Shown here: positions 42,732 through 52,740 of the stretch, in pieces | How the letters are laid out: every line of letters starts with the position of its first letter | Numbering within the stretch: the stretch's first letter is position 1 | Assembly (NCBI GenBank): GCA_964458265.1 | Contig: CAYWIF010000016.1 | Coordinates: 1-64,000 of the forward strand | DNA: 64,000 nt | From: JAGVSR01 sp964458265 | GTDB lineage: Bacteria; Pseudomonadota; Alphaproteobacteria; Rhizobiales; Hyphomicrobiaceae | Reading direction: 5' to 3' | The notes under the pieces: model-generated | Database searches by the model: none | What the model was told of the DNA's origin: nothing | Seen by the model: only the letters and a program-made list of their open reading frames with translations | Program-made: the position numbers and the translations under genes

Positions 42732-43724
42732 GTGCGGGCGGACATGAGATCAACACTTCGATTGAAGCTGGCGGTGGCGGTAGCGGCGCTGGCGGTATTC
42801 ACCGCAGGGGCGGAGGCGCAAACGGCGGCTCCTGCCGGCCAGGGTGCTGTGAAAGCCAAGGCCGAAGGCGGCGGGGAAGGGGATCTGCGCCGCCGTGTGC
42901 AGCAACTCGAAGAACAGATTGTCGACATGCAGGTGGTGATCGGCACACTCGAATCGCTGGCGCGATCGGGCGGTGGTGCTGCCGCTGCGCCGCGTGTCAT
43001 CGCGCCTGTGGCAAGTGGTGCCGACGCCGGCCGGATCGATGCGCTCGAGATGCAGATTCGCGCGCTGACGTCGCAGATCGAACAACTTCAGATGGGGCGC
43101 GGTGCCGCTCCCGCGCCAAGCTTCTCCGCCGTTCCGCCACCTGCGGCGCCCCCGCCGTCGACTTTCGGATCGACGACGTTGAATGCCGGAGAAGGCGATC
43201 CGATCGGCGGGCTCATCGCACAGGACAGCGCCGTGGTGCCGGCACCGCTGCCGCCGGTCAGTGAGACCCCGGGAGCGCCATCGTCCATGCCGGGCGGGGC
43301 GCCGCCTGCCGTTGCCGCCATCGATCCGTCGGCCAGCGGAGATCCTCAGCAATCTTACGACCGGGCCTATGGATTTCTGTTGCAGCAGGAGTATGGGGCG
43401 GCCCAGGCTGGCTTCATCGACTTCCTCAAGGTGCATCCGAACGACCAAAGGGTGCCGAATGCTCTCTACTGGTTGGGTGAGACACACTACGTGCAACGGA
43501 ACTATGCCGATGCTGCCGAGGCCTTTGATCTCGTCACGCAAGGCTACGGCAACAGCCCGAAGGCCGCCGACAGCATGCTGAAACGCGGCATGGCCTTGGC
43601 GGCGCTCGGCAAGAAGGCCGATGCGTGCGGCGTTCTCGGGCAGCTGCCCGGCAAGTATCCGGGCGCGGAAGCACATTTGAAGAGCAAGGCCACGAGCGAA
43701 CGCCAGCGGATCGGCTGCCCCTGA
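42732..43724 (+). CDS. cpoB: Tol-Pal system coordinator CpoB (YbgF)
   Basis: A 330-residue periplasmic protein (GTG at 42732; ATG at 42744 possible). A signal peptide ending TAGAEAQ is followed by a coiled-coil trimerisation region (about 50-75, DLRRRVQQLEEQIVDMQVV, and a second short coil about 105-120), a Pro/Ala-rich linker of about 85 residues, and a C-terminal TPR domain (YDRAYGFLLQQEYGAAQAGF). In E. coli CpoB couples Tol function to septal peptidoglycan synthesis. It is followed 25 bases later by tilS, the usual alphaproteobacterial order. Confidence 0.94.
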   Translation: MRADMRSTLRLKLAVAVAALAVFTAGAEAQTAAPAGQGAVKAKAEGGGEGDLRRRVQQLEEQIVDMQVVIGTLESLARSGGGAAAAPRVIAPVASGADAGRIDALEMQIRALTSQIEQLQMGRGAAPAPSFSAVPPPAAPPPSTFGSTTLNAGEGDPIGGLIAQDSAVVPAPLPPVSETPGAPSSMPGGAPPAVAAIDPSASGDPQQSYDRAYGFLLQQEYGAAQAGFIDFLKVHPNDQRVPNALYWLGETHYVQRNYADAAEAFDLVTQGYGNSPKAADSMLKRGMALAALGKKADACGVLGQLPGKYPGAEAHLKSKATSERQRIGCP

Positions 43725-43749
43725 CGCATCGCGGCCCGCAGGGACGCCG

Positions 43750-45075
43750 ATGACTGAGCCCTGGTCACCGTCTGAAGCAGAACTGGAGCAGATCTTTGCG
43801 GGTCTGCGGTCCTATGCCCGCGTGGTGCTGGCCGTCTCCGGCGGGGTGGACAGCATGGCGCTGATGCATCTCGCCGCGCAGTGGGTGCGTTCGCCCAAGT
43901 GCGATCCACCTGTTCTGGCCGTGGCGACAGTGGATCACGGCCTGCGGCAGGGTTCGGCCGACGACGCGCGGCACGTGGTTGCCGTGGCGGGGCGGCTTGG
44001 ACTGGTTGCAGCGGTGTTGACTTGGAGCGGTGAGAAACCGGTTCAGGGCCTGCAGGAGCGGGCGCGGGACGCGCGCTATAAATTGCTTGAAGCCCAAGCA
44101 GCAAGCGGGGCAGCCGGGCGGTGTGCTGTTGCGACGGCGCATACGCTCGACGATCAGGCCGAGACGCTGCTGATGCGCCTGGCGCGGGGCAGCGGGCCGG
44201 ATGGCCTCAGGGCCATGCAGCCCGTGCGGGCCCTCGGATACGGCACCGGCGCCGATCTGGTCCGGCCGCTGCTGAAGATCTCGCGGGAGCAATTGCACGG
44301 GTACCTCGTCGCGAATGGGCTGACGTGGCGCGAAGACCCAAGCAACGACGATCCGCGTTTTGAGCGCGTGCGCTTGCGTTCGGCGGCAGGCGGCTTGCGC
44401 GACGCCGGATTGACGCCGCAGATGCTAGCGCTCGCGGCTTCCCGCCAGGCGCGTGCCGTGGAAGCTTTGGAACGGGCAACGGATGCACTCCAGGCCGCAT
44501 TTCTCGATGTGCACGGGGGAATGTTCGCCTCGATCGATGCCGTGCGACTGGCCGCGCAACCTGCGGAAATCCGAGTGCGGCTCATGGAGCGCGTGCTGGC
44601 GATGTTTGGTGGTTCGACGCCGCCGGCGGATCTCGCTCAGGTGGAGCAACTGGCTGAATTGCTGGCACGGGATGGCGCGCTGCAGGCGACGCTGGGTGGC
44701 TGCGAGGTTCGGGCGTGCCGCGAAGAAATCCGGGTGTTTCGGGAGAGTGGAAGGGCGACCCTCGATGCCGTTGAACTCAATCCCGGAGAGGCAACGACTT
44801 GGGACAACAGGTTCCGGATCAAAGTGACAGGCGGTGAACGGTCCGTCATCGTGCGGGCGCTCGACCCCGCGACACGCGATGACCTGCGACGGCGTGTGCG
44901 CACACGCTTCTTGCTTCCCGCTCGTGCAGCTGCAACACTGCCCGCCGTCTGGGCCGGCGAGGATTTGATTTCAGTCGGAGGATTGCCTGGAGATTTCTTT
45001 CCATCGCGAGGTGGCGAAGCGCTACCGTGCGTCGAAACGCGCTTTCTTCACCCGATGTTCGCCGAACCGCCGTAA
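43750..45075 (+). CDS. tilS: tRNA(Ile)-lysidine synthase
   Basis: Modifies the wobble C34 of the CAU-anticodon tRNA-Ile to lysidine. It is 441 residues. The PP-loop motif AVSGGVDSMAL is at about 28-38. The N-type ATP-pyrophosphatase domain extends to about 220 (VDHGLRQGS, AHTLDDQAETLLMRLARGSG), followed by TilS-specific C-terminal domains. Position between cpoB and ftsH is the conserved alphaproteobacterial order. Confidence 0.95.
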   Translation: MTEPWSPSEAELEQIFAGLRSYARVVLAVSGGVDSMALMHLAAQWVRSPKCDPPVLAVATVDHGLRQGSADDARHVVAVAGRLGLVAAVLTWSGEKPVQGLQERARDARYKLLEAQAASGAAGRCAVATAHTLDDQAETLLMRLARGSGPDGLRAMQPVRALGYGTGADLVRPLLKISREQLHGYLVANGLTWREDPSNDDPRFERVRLRSAAGGLRDAGLTPQMLALAASRQARAVEALERATDALQAAFLDVHGGMFASIDAVRLAAQPAEIRVRLMERVLAMFGGSTPPADLAQVEQLAELLARDGALQATLGGCEVRACREEIRVFRESGRATLDAVELNPGEATTWDNRFRIKVTGGERSVIVRALDPATRDDLRRRVRTRFLLPARAAATLPAVWAGEDLISVGGLPGDFFPSRGGEALPCVETRFLHPMFAEPP

Positions 45076-45160
45076 GCATATCCATGGACGCGCAGATCGA
45101 ATTGCACACAGCCGCGTAAACTAAGGCATTCGGAAGGTTTTCGCGGTCATGCTGCCGAGC

Positions 45161-45190
45161 CTTGGCAAACGTAGGGGCTCCCCCTATCTT
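45161..45190 (+). promoter_or_regulatory. RpoH (sigma-32)-type promoter of ftsH
   Basis: CTTG at 45161-45164 and CCTATCTT at 45183-45190, separated by exactly 18 bases. This is the alphaproteobacterial heat-shock promoter layout (CTTG-N17/18-CYTATNT). It lies about 90 bases before the ftsH ATG, a known RpoH target in related bacteria. Confidence 0.65.
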
Positions 45191-45278
45191 AACCACTCTC
45201 CCTGAAGGGCGGGCTGAACCCCGGGCCCCCTTCGCCCAATGACCGGCGGATCTGATCCGCGGTCTGATAGGACGATCG

Positions 45279-47207
<1,929 letters not shown>

Positions 47208-47241
47208 GGTTCGCAATTGGCCGGGAGGGCTTGATCGCCGG

Positions 47242-47302
47242 CCGAAAAGCAAACACACAGAGACAGCTCCCGGAACGCTCCGGGGGCTGTTTCGCTTTTC
47301 GG
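47242..47302 (+). terminator. Strong intrinsic terminator after ftsH
   Basis: A twelve-base-pair stem with one G-T pair (47263-47274 with 47279-47290), loop ACGC, then TTCGCTTTT. An outer pairing CCGAAAAGC / GCTTTTCGG (47242-47250 with 47294-47302) makes it nearly symmetrical. Confidence 0.8.
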
Positions 47303-47310
47303 AGTTTGCC

Positions 47311-48423
47311 GTGACGCGCCGCTTCTATCTCCGTCCCATTGTGTCGGTTGCCTACGATCGCGAGCGGCTCGACGGGGATCGCTCGGGGATGCAGGAGCGT
47401 CTGTGCGGGCGGAGCGACCTGGGTTTTGCGGATCTGGAGTTGATCGACGCCGAGGCACCGGCGGGCGGGCGCGTGCGGCTCATTCCGGCGGACGGCACTT
47501 ACGGGTTTGCCAATCAGGACTGGTACCATCCGCCGTTTCACGGCGAGGACATGTGGCAGACCTTCGATCGGCTGGTCGAAGCGCGTCCCGATTACGCCGG
47601 GCTGGCGATGGACCGGCCGCGCATCATGGGCATCGTCAACGTCACGCCGGACAGCTTTTCGGATGGCGGCAGCTTTGCAAACGTTCAGGCGGCAATCGAC
47701 CACGGTCTGCGGCTCGTCGAGGACGGTGCCGATATTCTCGACATCGGCGGGGAGAGCACGCGGCCGGGTTCGGACGCGGTGGCTTTGGACGAAGAGCTGC
47801 GCCGGGTCTTGCCGGTTCTGGAAGGTTTGCGGGCGCGGACGGACGCTAGAATTTCCGTCGACACGCGCAAGGCCGAGGTGATGCGCCGCGCGGCAAGTTC
47901 GGGCGCGGACATCCTCAACGACGTGTCGGCGCTGACGCATGATCCAGCCTCACTTGCAGCGGTGGCCGAGAGCCGCCTGCCGGTCATGCTGATGCACGCG
48001 CAGGGCGACCCCAAGACGATGAACGACAATCCGCAGTACAGGGATGTCGTGCTCGATGTGTTCGATTTTCTGGCTGAACGAATCGCGGCTTGCGAAGACG
48101 CGGGCATTGGGCGCGAGAAGATCGTCGCCGATCCGGGTATCGGCTTTGGCAAACATCTGCACCACAACGTTGCGGTGCTACAGGCGATGAGCCTCTATCA
48201 TGGGCTCGGCGTGCCTATTCTGCTCGGCGCGTCGCGCAAGAAGCTGATCGGGCAGTTGTGCAATGTGGAAGACCCCAAGCAGCGCGTGCCGGGTTCCATC
48301 GCGGCGGCGCTGACAGCCGTGGCGCAGGGCGTGCAGATCATTCGCGTACATGATGTCGCCGAAACGGTGCAGGCCGTGCGTGTCTGGCAGGCGGCCATGT
48401 GGGGGACGGAGACCGGCGTCTGA
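47311..48423 (+). CDS. folP: Dihydropteroate synthase with N-terminal extension
   Basis: Condenses 6-hydroxymethyl-dihydropterin diphosphate with p-aminobenzoate; the sulfonamide target. It is 370 residues. The catalytic TIM barrel begins only at about residue 103 (IMGIVNVTPDSFSDGG), then DILDIGGESTRPGS, SVDTRKAEVM, and LGASRKKLIG near the C-terminus. The first 100 residues (MTRRFYLRPI...) form an extra domain seen, as far as I recall, in some alphaproteobacterial FolP proteins. GTG start just after the ftsH terminator. Normal FolP is about 280 residues. Confidence 0.94.
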   Translation: MTRRFYLRPIVSVAYDRERLDGDRSGMQERLCGRSDLGFADLELIDAEAPAGGRVRLIPADGTYGFANQDWYHPPFHGEDMWQTFDRLVEARPDYAGLAMDRPRIMGIVNVTPDSFSDGGSFANVQAAIDHGLRLVEDGADILDIGGESTRPGSDAVALDEELRRVLPVLEGLRARTDARISVDTRKAEVMRRAASSGADILNDVSALTHDPASLAAVAESRLPVMLMHAQGDPKTMNDNPQYRDVVLDVFDFLAERIAACEDAGIGREKIVADPGIGFGKHLHHNVAVLQAMSLYHGLGVPILLGASRKKLIGQLCNVEDPKQRVPGSIAAALTAVAQGVQIIRVHDVAETVQAVRVWQAAMWGTETGV

Positions 48424-48444
48424 GCCGGACCGTCACGGGGCGCT

Positions 48445-48924
48445 TCAGCTCGCGGCCGCCTTGCGGTTCGCTATGCGATGCAATGCCCCTTCGACAATCG
48501 CCGCGCGCAGTTCGTCGGCGGTGAGATCGGCTGCGGGCAGGGCGACGTGCTGGGCTTTGGCGAGCGACTTGAGATCGTCGATCGATGCAATCTCCTTGAG
48601 CTTGTTGGCGAGGCCGTCGCGACCGTCCTTCGTGACCACGACCACCACGCTGAAGGCGAAGGGATCAAATACCTGATCGGGCGTGGGTGCGGCATCGGAC
48701 GTGCTTGCCGGCCGGGAGGCGCCAGCCGTTCCCTTTTTGCCCGGTTTGGCTTTCTTGCCGCGATCGGGAATCGGCAGCCGCACCCGGATTTGGGCGATCT
48801 CGCGCTCACACGTTCCAGTCAGGGCTTCGGCGGCCTCCGGGGAGACGCCTTCGACCGATCCGATCAGTTCGCGAAAGTATTTTTTCTGGCTGGCTCCGGA
48901 GAGCGAGCGGGTGGCCTTACCCAT
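48445..48924 (-). CDS. Hypothetical protein paired with the ParA-like ATPase
   Basis: A 159-residue soluble protein. Polar N-terminus (MGKATRSLSGASQKKYF), a Lys/Pro/Ala-rich linker (about 55-80), then an alpha/beta C-terminal region with LANKLKEIASIDDLKSLA and a helix ending in RIANRKAAAS. The C-terminal part recalls short SAP/Rho-N-like helices (ADLTADELRAAIVEGA). It starts nine bases after the ParA stop, so the two form an operon. No ParB motif is present. Function unknown. Confidence 0.75.
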   Translation of the reverse strand: MGKATRSLSGASQKKYFRELIGSVEGVSPEAAEALTGTCEREIAQIRVRLPIPDRGKKAKPGKKGTAGASRPASTSDAAPTPDQVFDPFAFSVVVVVTKDGRDGLANKLKEIASIDDLKSLAKAQHVALPAADLTADELRAAIVEGALHRIANRKAAAS

Positions 48925-48933
48925 CGACGATCC

Positions 48934-49818
48934 TCACGCCGCTTTCTGCATCTGCAGACCTTCGGCAATCTCAGCATAGAGCGTGCGCAGCGGTTCGGCA
49001 CCTGCGCCGTACTTTTCTTCGATCGTCTTACCCTGGGCTTCGAAGTCGAAGGCGTTGGCGATCGCGTCGGAGTGGGGGATCTGCGCGTTCAACATGGGAT
49101 GGAGTAGGCCGATTTCCTCAATGAGAAGGCGGTCTTTACCGGTCGGGCGGACGCCGTTTGCGAGGCAGGCGTAGCGGCGGTCGGAAAGCGGGATTTCGGC
49201 GAGGTCGGCCTCGTTGCGCTTCTCCTCGATCAGCAGTGCGATGCGGTCGACGGCGAGTTGGGAGACGTAATCGGGGCGGAACGGCACGATGACGCGGCCG
49301 GCGATCTTGAGAGCGGCCAGCGCAGCAAACGAGAGGCCCGGGGGGCAATCGAGAATAACGAGGTCGTAGCTTTGCTCGAAACGGCGCAGAAGGCGTTCGA
49401 GGCGGCCGCGCACGCGCTGACCGACGACTTCAGGATCCTTCGACTGGCGGGCTTCCCTGACATAAAGCTCTCCCTGGACGTCTTCGAGCATCAGGGAGCC
49501 CGGAAGCAGGGAAATTGCGAGCGGCTTGCCGTTCGCCAGGCGGACGTCGCCGACGTTGTGGGCCAGGAAGTCGCGTGGCTCGGGATAGGTTTCGTCGAAC
49601 AGGTCGAAGAAGTAGTCGGAAATGGTGAGCCCCTTTTTGCGGGCTTGCGACCACGCCTCGCCACCCATCAGGATCAGCGAGGCATTGCACTGGCTGTCGA
49701 GGTCCATGACCAAAACCCGCATGCCGCCCCACGCCGCGAAGGCGTGCGCCAGCATCACGGCGGTTGTGGATTTGCCGACACCGCCCTTGCGGTTGGCGAC
49801 CGACAGAAAGTGGGCCAT
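48934..49818 (-). CDS. ParA/MinD-family ATPase
   Basis: A 294-residue deviant Walker A ATPase: RKGGVGKSTTAVMLAHAF at about 10-27, then MDLDSQCNASL and LVILDCPPGLSFAALAALK. The start at 49818 is fixed by the P-loop lying ten residues in; an upstream frame to 49977 is non-coding. No parB or parS is nearby, so it is more likely an orphan positioning ATPase (chemoreceptor, carboxysome-like, or other cargo) than the chromosomal ParA. Its small partner gene follows. Confidence 0.88.
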   Translation of the reverse strand: MAHFLSVANRKGGVGKSTTAVMLAHAFAAWGGMRVLVMDLDSQCNASLILMGGEAWSQARKKGLTISDYFFDLFDETYPEPRDFLAHNVGDVRLANGKPLAISLLPGSLMLEDVQGELYVREARQSKDPEVVGQRVRGRLERLLRRFEQSYDLVILDCPPGLSFAALAALKIAGRVIVPFRPDYVSQLAVDRIALLIEEKRNEADLAEIPLSDRRYACLANGVRPTGKDRLLIEEIGLLHPMLNAQIPHSDAIANAFDFEAQGKTIEEKYGAGAEPLRTLYAEIAEGLQMQKAA

Positions 49819-50108
49819 GTCTCCCCCTTGTTCATAGCCAACCGCGGGCGCTGCCCGGGCTGCGAAGAGATTGCTATGATCTGATTCCTTTGGCCGGGTC
49901 AGCCGCCAATTCCTGCCGCAAGTCCAGTGGGCTAGATGCATATGCCGCCATGCGGGGCGGGGCGTTGTAATGTTCAAGTACCCGGTGTGATAGGCGTGAT
50001 CGCTGCCACTTGGCGACAGGCGGAGGTGGCGCAGCTATATTCGGGTCGCACGGGATCGGCCGCGCGCTCAACCACGCGTGCTACCGCCAGATGAGGAGCA
50101 GACGTTCC

Positions 50109-51461
50109 ATGACGCGCCGCTATTTCGGCACCGACGGTATCCGCGGTCTGGCGAACACGCACCCCATGACGTCGGAAGTGGCGTTGAAGGTGGGGATGGC
50201 TGCCGGCAAGCTCTTTCAAACGGGAAGTCACCGGCACCGCGTGGTGATCGGGAAAGATACGCGCCTGTCGGGCTATATGCTGGAGGCCGCGCTGATGTCG
50301 GGGTTCACATCGGTCGGTGTCGATGTGTTTCTTCTGGGTCCAATGCCGACACCGGCCGTCGCCATGTTGACGCGGTCGCTCAGGGCAGACATCGGCGTCA
50401 TGATTTCCGCCTCGCACAACAAGTACGAGGACAACGGAATTAAACTGTTCGATCCCGACGGCTATAAGCTTTCCGACGAGATGGAGCTGGCAATTGAGCG
50501 CCTGATTGAGGCCGACAGCCGGACGATGCTCGCGTCCGCAGACCGGATCGGCAGGGCGACGCGGGTGGAGAGCGCGCAGGAACGCTATATCGAATTCGCC
50601 AAGCGCACGCTGCCGAAGAATTTGAAGCTGACCGGGCTCAGGATCGTCATCGATTGTGCGAACGGCGCGGCTTACAAAGTGGCGCCCGAGGCCCTGTGGG
50701 AGTTGGGCGCGGAAGTCATCAAGATCGGGGTGGAGCCCAATGGCCGCAACATCAACGACAAGTGCGGATCGACGGCGCCGGACCTGCTTGTACATAAGGT
50801 GAGGGAGTTCCGCGCGGACATCGGCATCGCGCTCGACGGCGATGCCGACCGGGTGGTGATCGTCGACGAGAAGGGGCAAATTGTCGACGGTGATCAGCTC
50901 ATGGCGGTCATCGCGGAAAGCTGGCACCGGCGGGGCAAACTATCGGCCGGCGGCGTGGTGGCGACGGTGATGAGCAACTTGGGGCTTGAGCGGTATCTGA
51001 AGGCGCAGGGCCTTGGACTCGTGCGAACGCCCGTCGGCGACCGCTATGTCGTCGAACACATGCGCAAGCACGGCTACAACGTGGGCGGCGAGCAGTCGGG
51101 CCATATCGTGTTGTCCGACTTCACGACGACTGGCGACGGGCTCGTTTCCGCGCTGCAGGTGCTCGCTTGTGTCGTGGCGACAGGCAAGCCGGTGTCCGAA
51201 GTCTGCGCGCGATTCACGCCGTTACCGCAAGTATTGAAGAATGTGCGTTACAGCAATGGCAAGCCGCTCGAAGACAAGCGGGTGCGCAAGGCCATCGAAG
51301 GCGCGCAGCAGAAGCTCGGCGACAAGGGACGCATCGTCATCAGGCCGTCGGGTACGGAACCCGTCATTCGCGTGATGGCCGAGGGCGACGACGAGACGCT
51401 CGTCAACGCGGTGGTCGGCGATATCGTCGATGCGGTGAAGGTCGCCGCCCAGGCCGCCTAG
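50109..51461 (+). CDS. glmM: Phosphoglucosamine mutase
   Basis: Interconverts glucosamine-6-phosphate and glucosamine-1-phosphate for UDP-GlcNAc, feeding peptidoglycan and lipid A. It is 450 residues. Start motif RRYFGTDGIRG; the phospho-serine is at about residue 102 in MISASHNKYEDNG; the Mg loop is ALDGDADRVVIVD; the sugar-phosphate loop is IRPSGTEPVIRVM. The start at 50109 is set by the family N-terminus; an upstream frame to 50010 is spurious. A terminator follows. In many alphaproteobacteria glmM lies after ftsH-folP; here the ParA pair intervenes. Confidence 0.97.
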   Translation: MTRRYFGTDGIRGLANTHPMTSEVALKVGMAAGKLFQTGSHRHRVVIGKDTRLSGYMLEAALMSGFTSVGVDVFLLGPMPTPAVAMLTRSLRADIGVMISASHNKYEDNGIKLFDPDGYKLSDEMELAIERLIEADSRTMLASADRIGRATRVESAQERYIEFAKRTLPKNLKLTGLRIVIDCANGAAYKVAPEALWELGAEVIKIGVEPNGRNINDKCGSTAPDLLVHKVREFRADIGIALDGDADRVVIVDEKGQIVDGDQLMAVIAESWHRRGKLSAGGVVATVMSNLGLERYLKAQGLGLVRTPVGDRYVVEHMRKHGYNVGGEQSGHIVLSDFTTTGDGLVSALQVLACVVATGKPVSEVCARFTPLPQVLKNVRYSNGKPLEDKRVRKAIEGAQQKLGDKGRIVIRPSGTEPVIRVMAEGDDETLVNAVVGDIVDAVKVAAQAA

Positions 51462-51488
51462 CGGCCTTAACTTTCCGTTTACAAATGC

Positions 51489-51522
51489 ACACCGCTGCCG
51501 GTTTGGCGGCGGTGTTTCATTT
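51489..51522 (+). terminator. Intrinsic terminator after glmM
   Basis: An eleven-base-pair stem with one wobble pair (51489-51499 with 51505-51515) around a short GGTTT-type loop, followed by TTCATTT. Confidence 0.75.
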
Positions 51523-51533
51523 CGAGGCGGCGA

Positions 51534-51549
51534 TTAAGTCTCCCTTAAG
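51534..51549 (+). promoter_or_regulatory. CtrA-like site upstream of the outer-membrane protein gene
   Basis: TTAA (51534-51537), seven bases, TTAAG (51545-51549): one base off TTAA-N7-TTAAC. It sits just after the glmM terminator and about 90 bases before the downstream ATG, a suitable promoter position. A weaker copy, TTAA-N7-TTTAC, lies at 51467-51482. Confidence 0.35.
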
Positions 51550-51636
51550 TTATATCCGGCACCTTCACTGCTGAAGGACAGACCATGCCGATTCCGCGAA
51601 GTGCGCGGGCACATGGTTTCAGCAGGGAATGCATTG

Positions 51637-52440
51637 ATGATTTCGCGTAAGGCTCTACTTCTTGGCTGTGCGCTCAGTGTTGCCGGCTCCGGCGCAACGC
51701 TTGCGGCCGATCTTTACGGCAACGGCATGAAGGATGCCGCCTATGCTGCGCCGATGCCGGTGGGGCCGTCGTGGTACGTTCGTCTCGATGGCGGCTATGC
51801 GGTGCATGACGATCCGGAGATGACGGAAATCGGGATCTACGATCTCGTTGACGAACAGATTGACGACACTTGGACGCTTGGCGGCGGCATCGGCTACTAC
51901 TTCACGCCGACAATCCGCGGCGACATCACCTACGACCATCGCTTCGAGGCGGACGCCAGCGGCACGTTGCTCGATCACTACGCGGCGCTCGACGGCCCAC
52001 GATCGTTTGGCATCGAAAGCGACGTCGTTCTGTTCAACCTCTATTATGATTTCAATCGTGCCGGCCGCATCAATCCCTATATCGGCGCCGGGCTCGGCTT
52101 TACATTCAACCGCACTACGACGGGCGTCGCGGGCAGCACCTGCGGATGCACGGGCGAAATCGAGGAAGGCGACAATTTCGATGTCGCCGGAGCGCTGATG
52201 GCGGGCTTCTCGGCCAAGTTGCGCGGTGGGCAGACGGTGACGGGCGGCAGTTCGAAAGACGGGCCGATGGTGGTCGACACCGGCCGCAACCTCTACCTCG
52301 ATGTCGGTTACAGGTTCTTGTACCTGGGCGGCGTCGCAACGGGTCCGATCGTGACGACCGAACCCATTGCCGAAGACCCGACAGTTGAAGACATCCGCGC
52401 GCACGAGTTTCGCGTCGGCCTGCGCTACGATCTGCGCTGA
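51637..52440 (+). CDS. Outer-membrane beta-barrel protein, first of a tandem pair
   Basis: A 267-residue protein with a signal peptide (about 1-23, ending ATLAAD) and an eight-stranded-type barrel of the Omp25/porin-like family common in Hyphomicrobiales. Alternating hydrophobic strands include WYVRLDGGYAVHD, LFNLYYDFNRAG, INPYIGAGLGFTF, FDVAGALMAGFSA and LYLDVGYRFLYLG, and it ends in a strand, HEFRVGLRYDLR. The start at 51637 is chosen for the signal peptide; in-frame ATGs upstream (51601, 51613) would add a polar stretch. Paralogous to the next gene. Confidence 0.85.
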   Translation: MISRKALLLGCALSVAGSGATLAADLYGNGMKDAAYAAPMPVGPSWYVRLDGGYAVHDDPEMTEIGIYDLVDEQIDDTWTLGGGIGYYFTPTIRGDITYDHRFEADASGTLLDHYAALDGPRSFGIESDVVLFNLYYDFNRAGRINPYIGAGLGFTFNRTTTGVAGSTCGCTGEIEEGDNFDVAGALMAGFSAKLRGGQTVTGGSSKDGPMVVDTGRNLYLDVGYRFLYLGGVATGPIVTTEPIAEDPTVEDIRAHEFRVGLRYDLR

Positions 52441-52740
52441 GCGCGGACTTTAGAATTGGGCGGGGTTCGCTTCGCCCGTGAGTTGACGACAACGGTGCAG
52501 GCTTTGCTTTTTGAGCCTGGACCGTCCCGGTGGAGCCGATGGGCGTTCCGCGTTCCGGGTCACTACGAGACGATGTTCGTCCTGGTTCCTGTATGCGTCT
52601 GGCGGCAGCCCCTCAACCCGGCTGCAGGCCCAGGATGTCTCGACGGTGAACCCAGAAACACGCGATCCCACGACCTCGCCGGCACTTCATGTTAGCCGGA
52701 CCGCGGCCTCACCGCGGTTTCGTTGAGGGGATCGAAGACG
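52441..52740. other. Intergenic spacer between the two barrel genes
   Basis: About 300 bases. Short frames on both strands have no family resemblance or signal peptide. No clear terminator hairpin was found here. It presumably carries the promoter of the second barrel gene. Confidence 0.45.
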
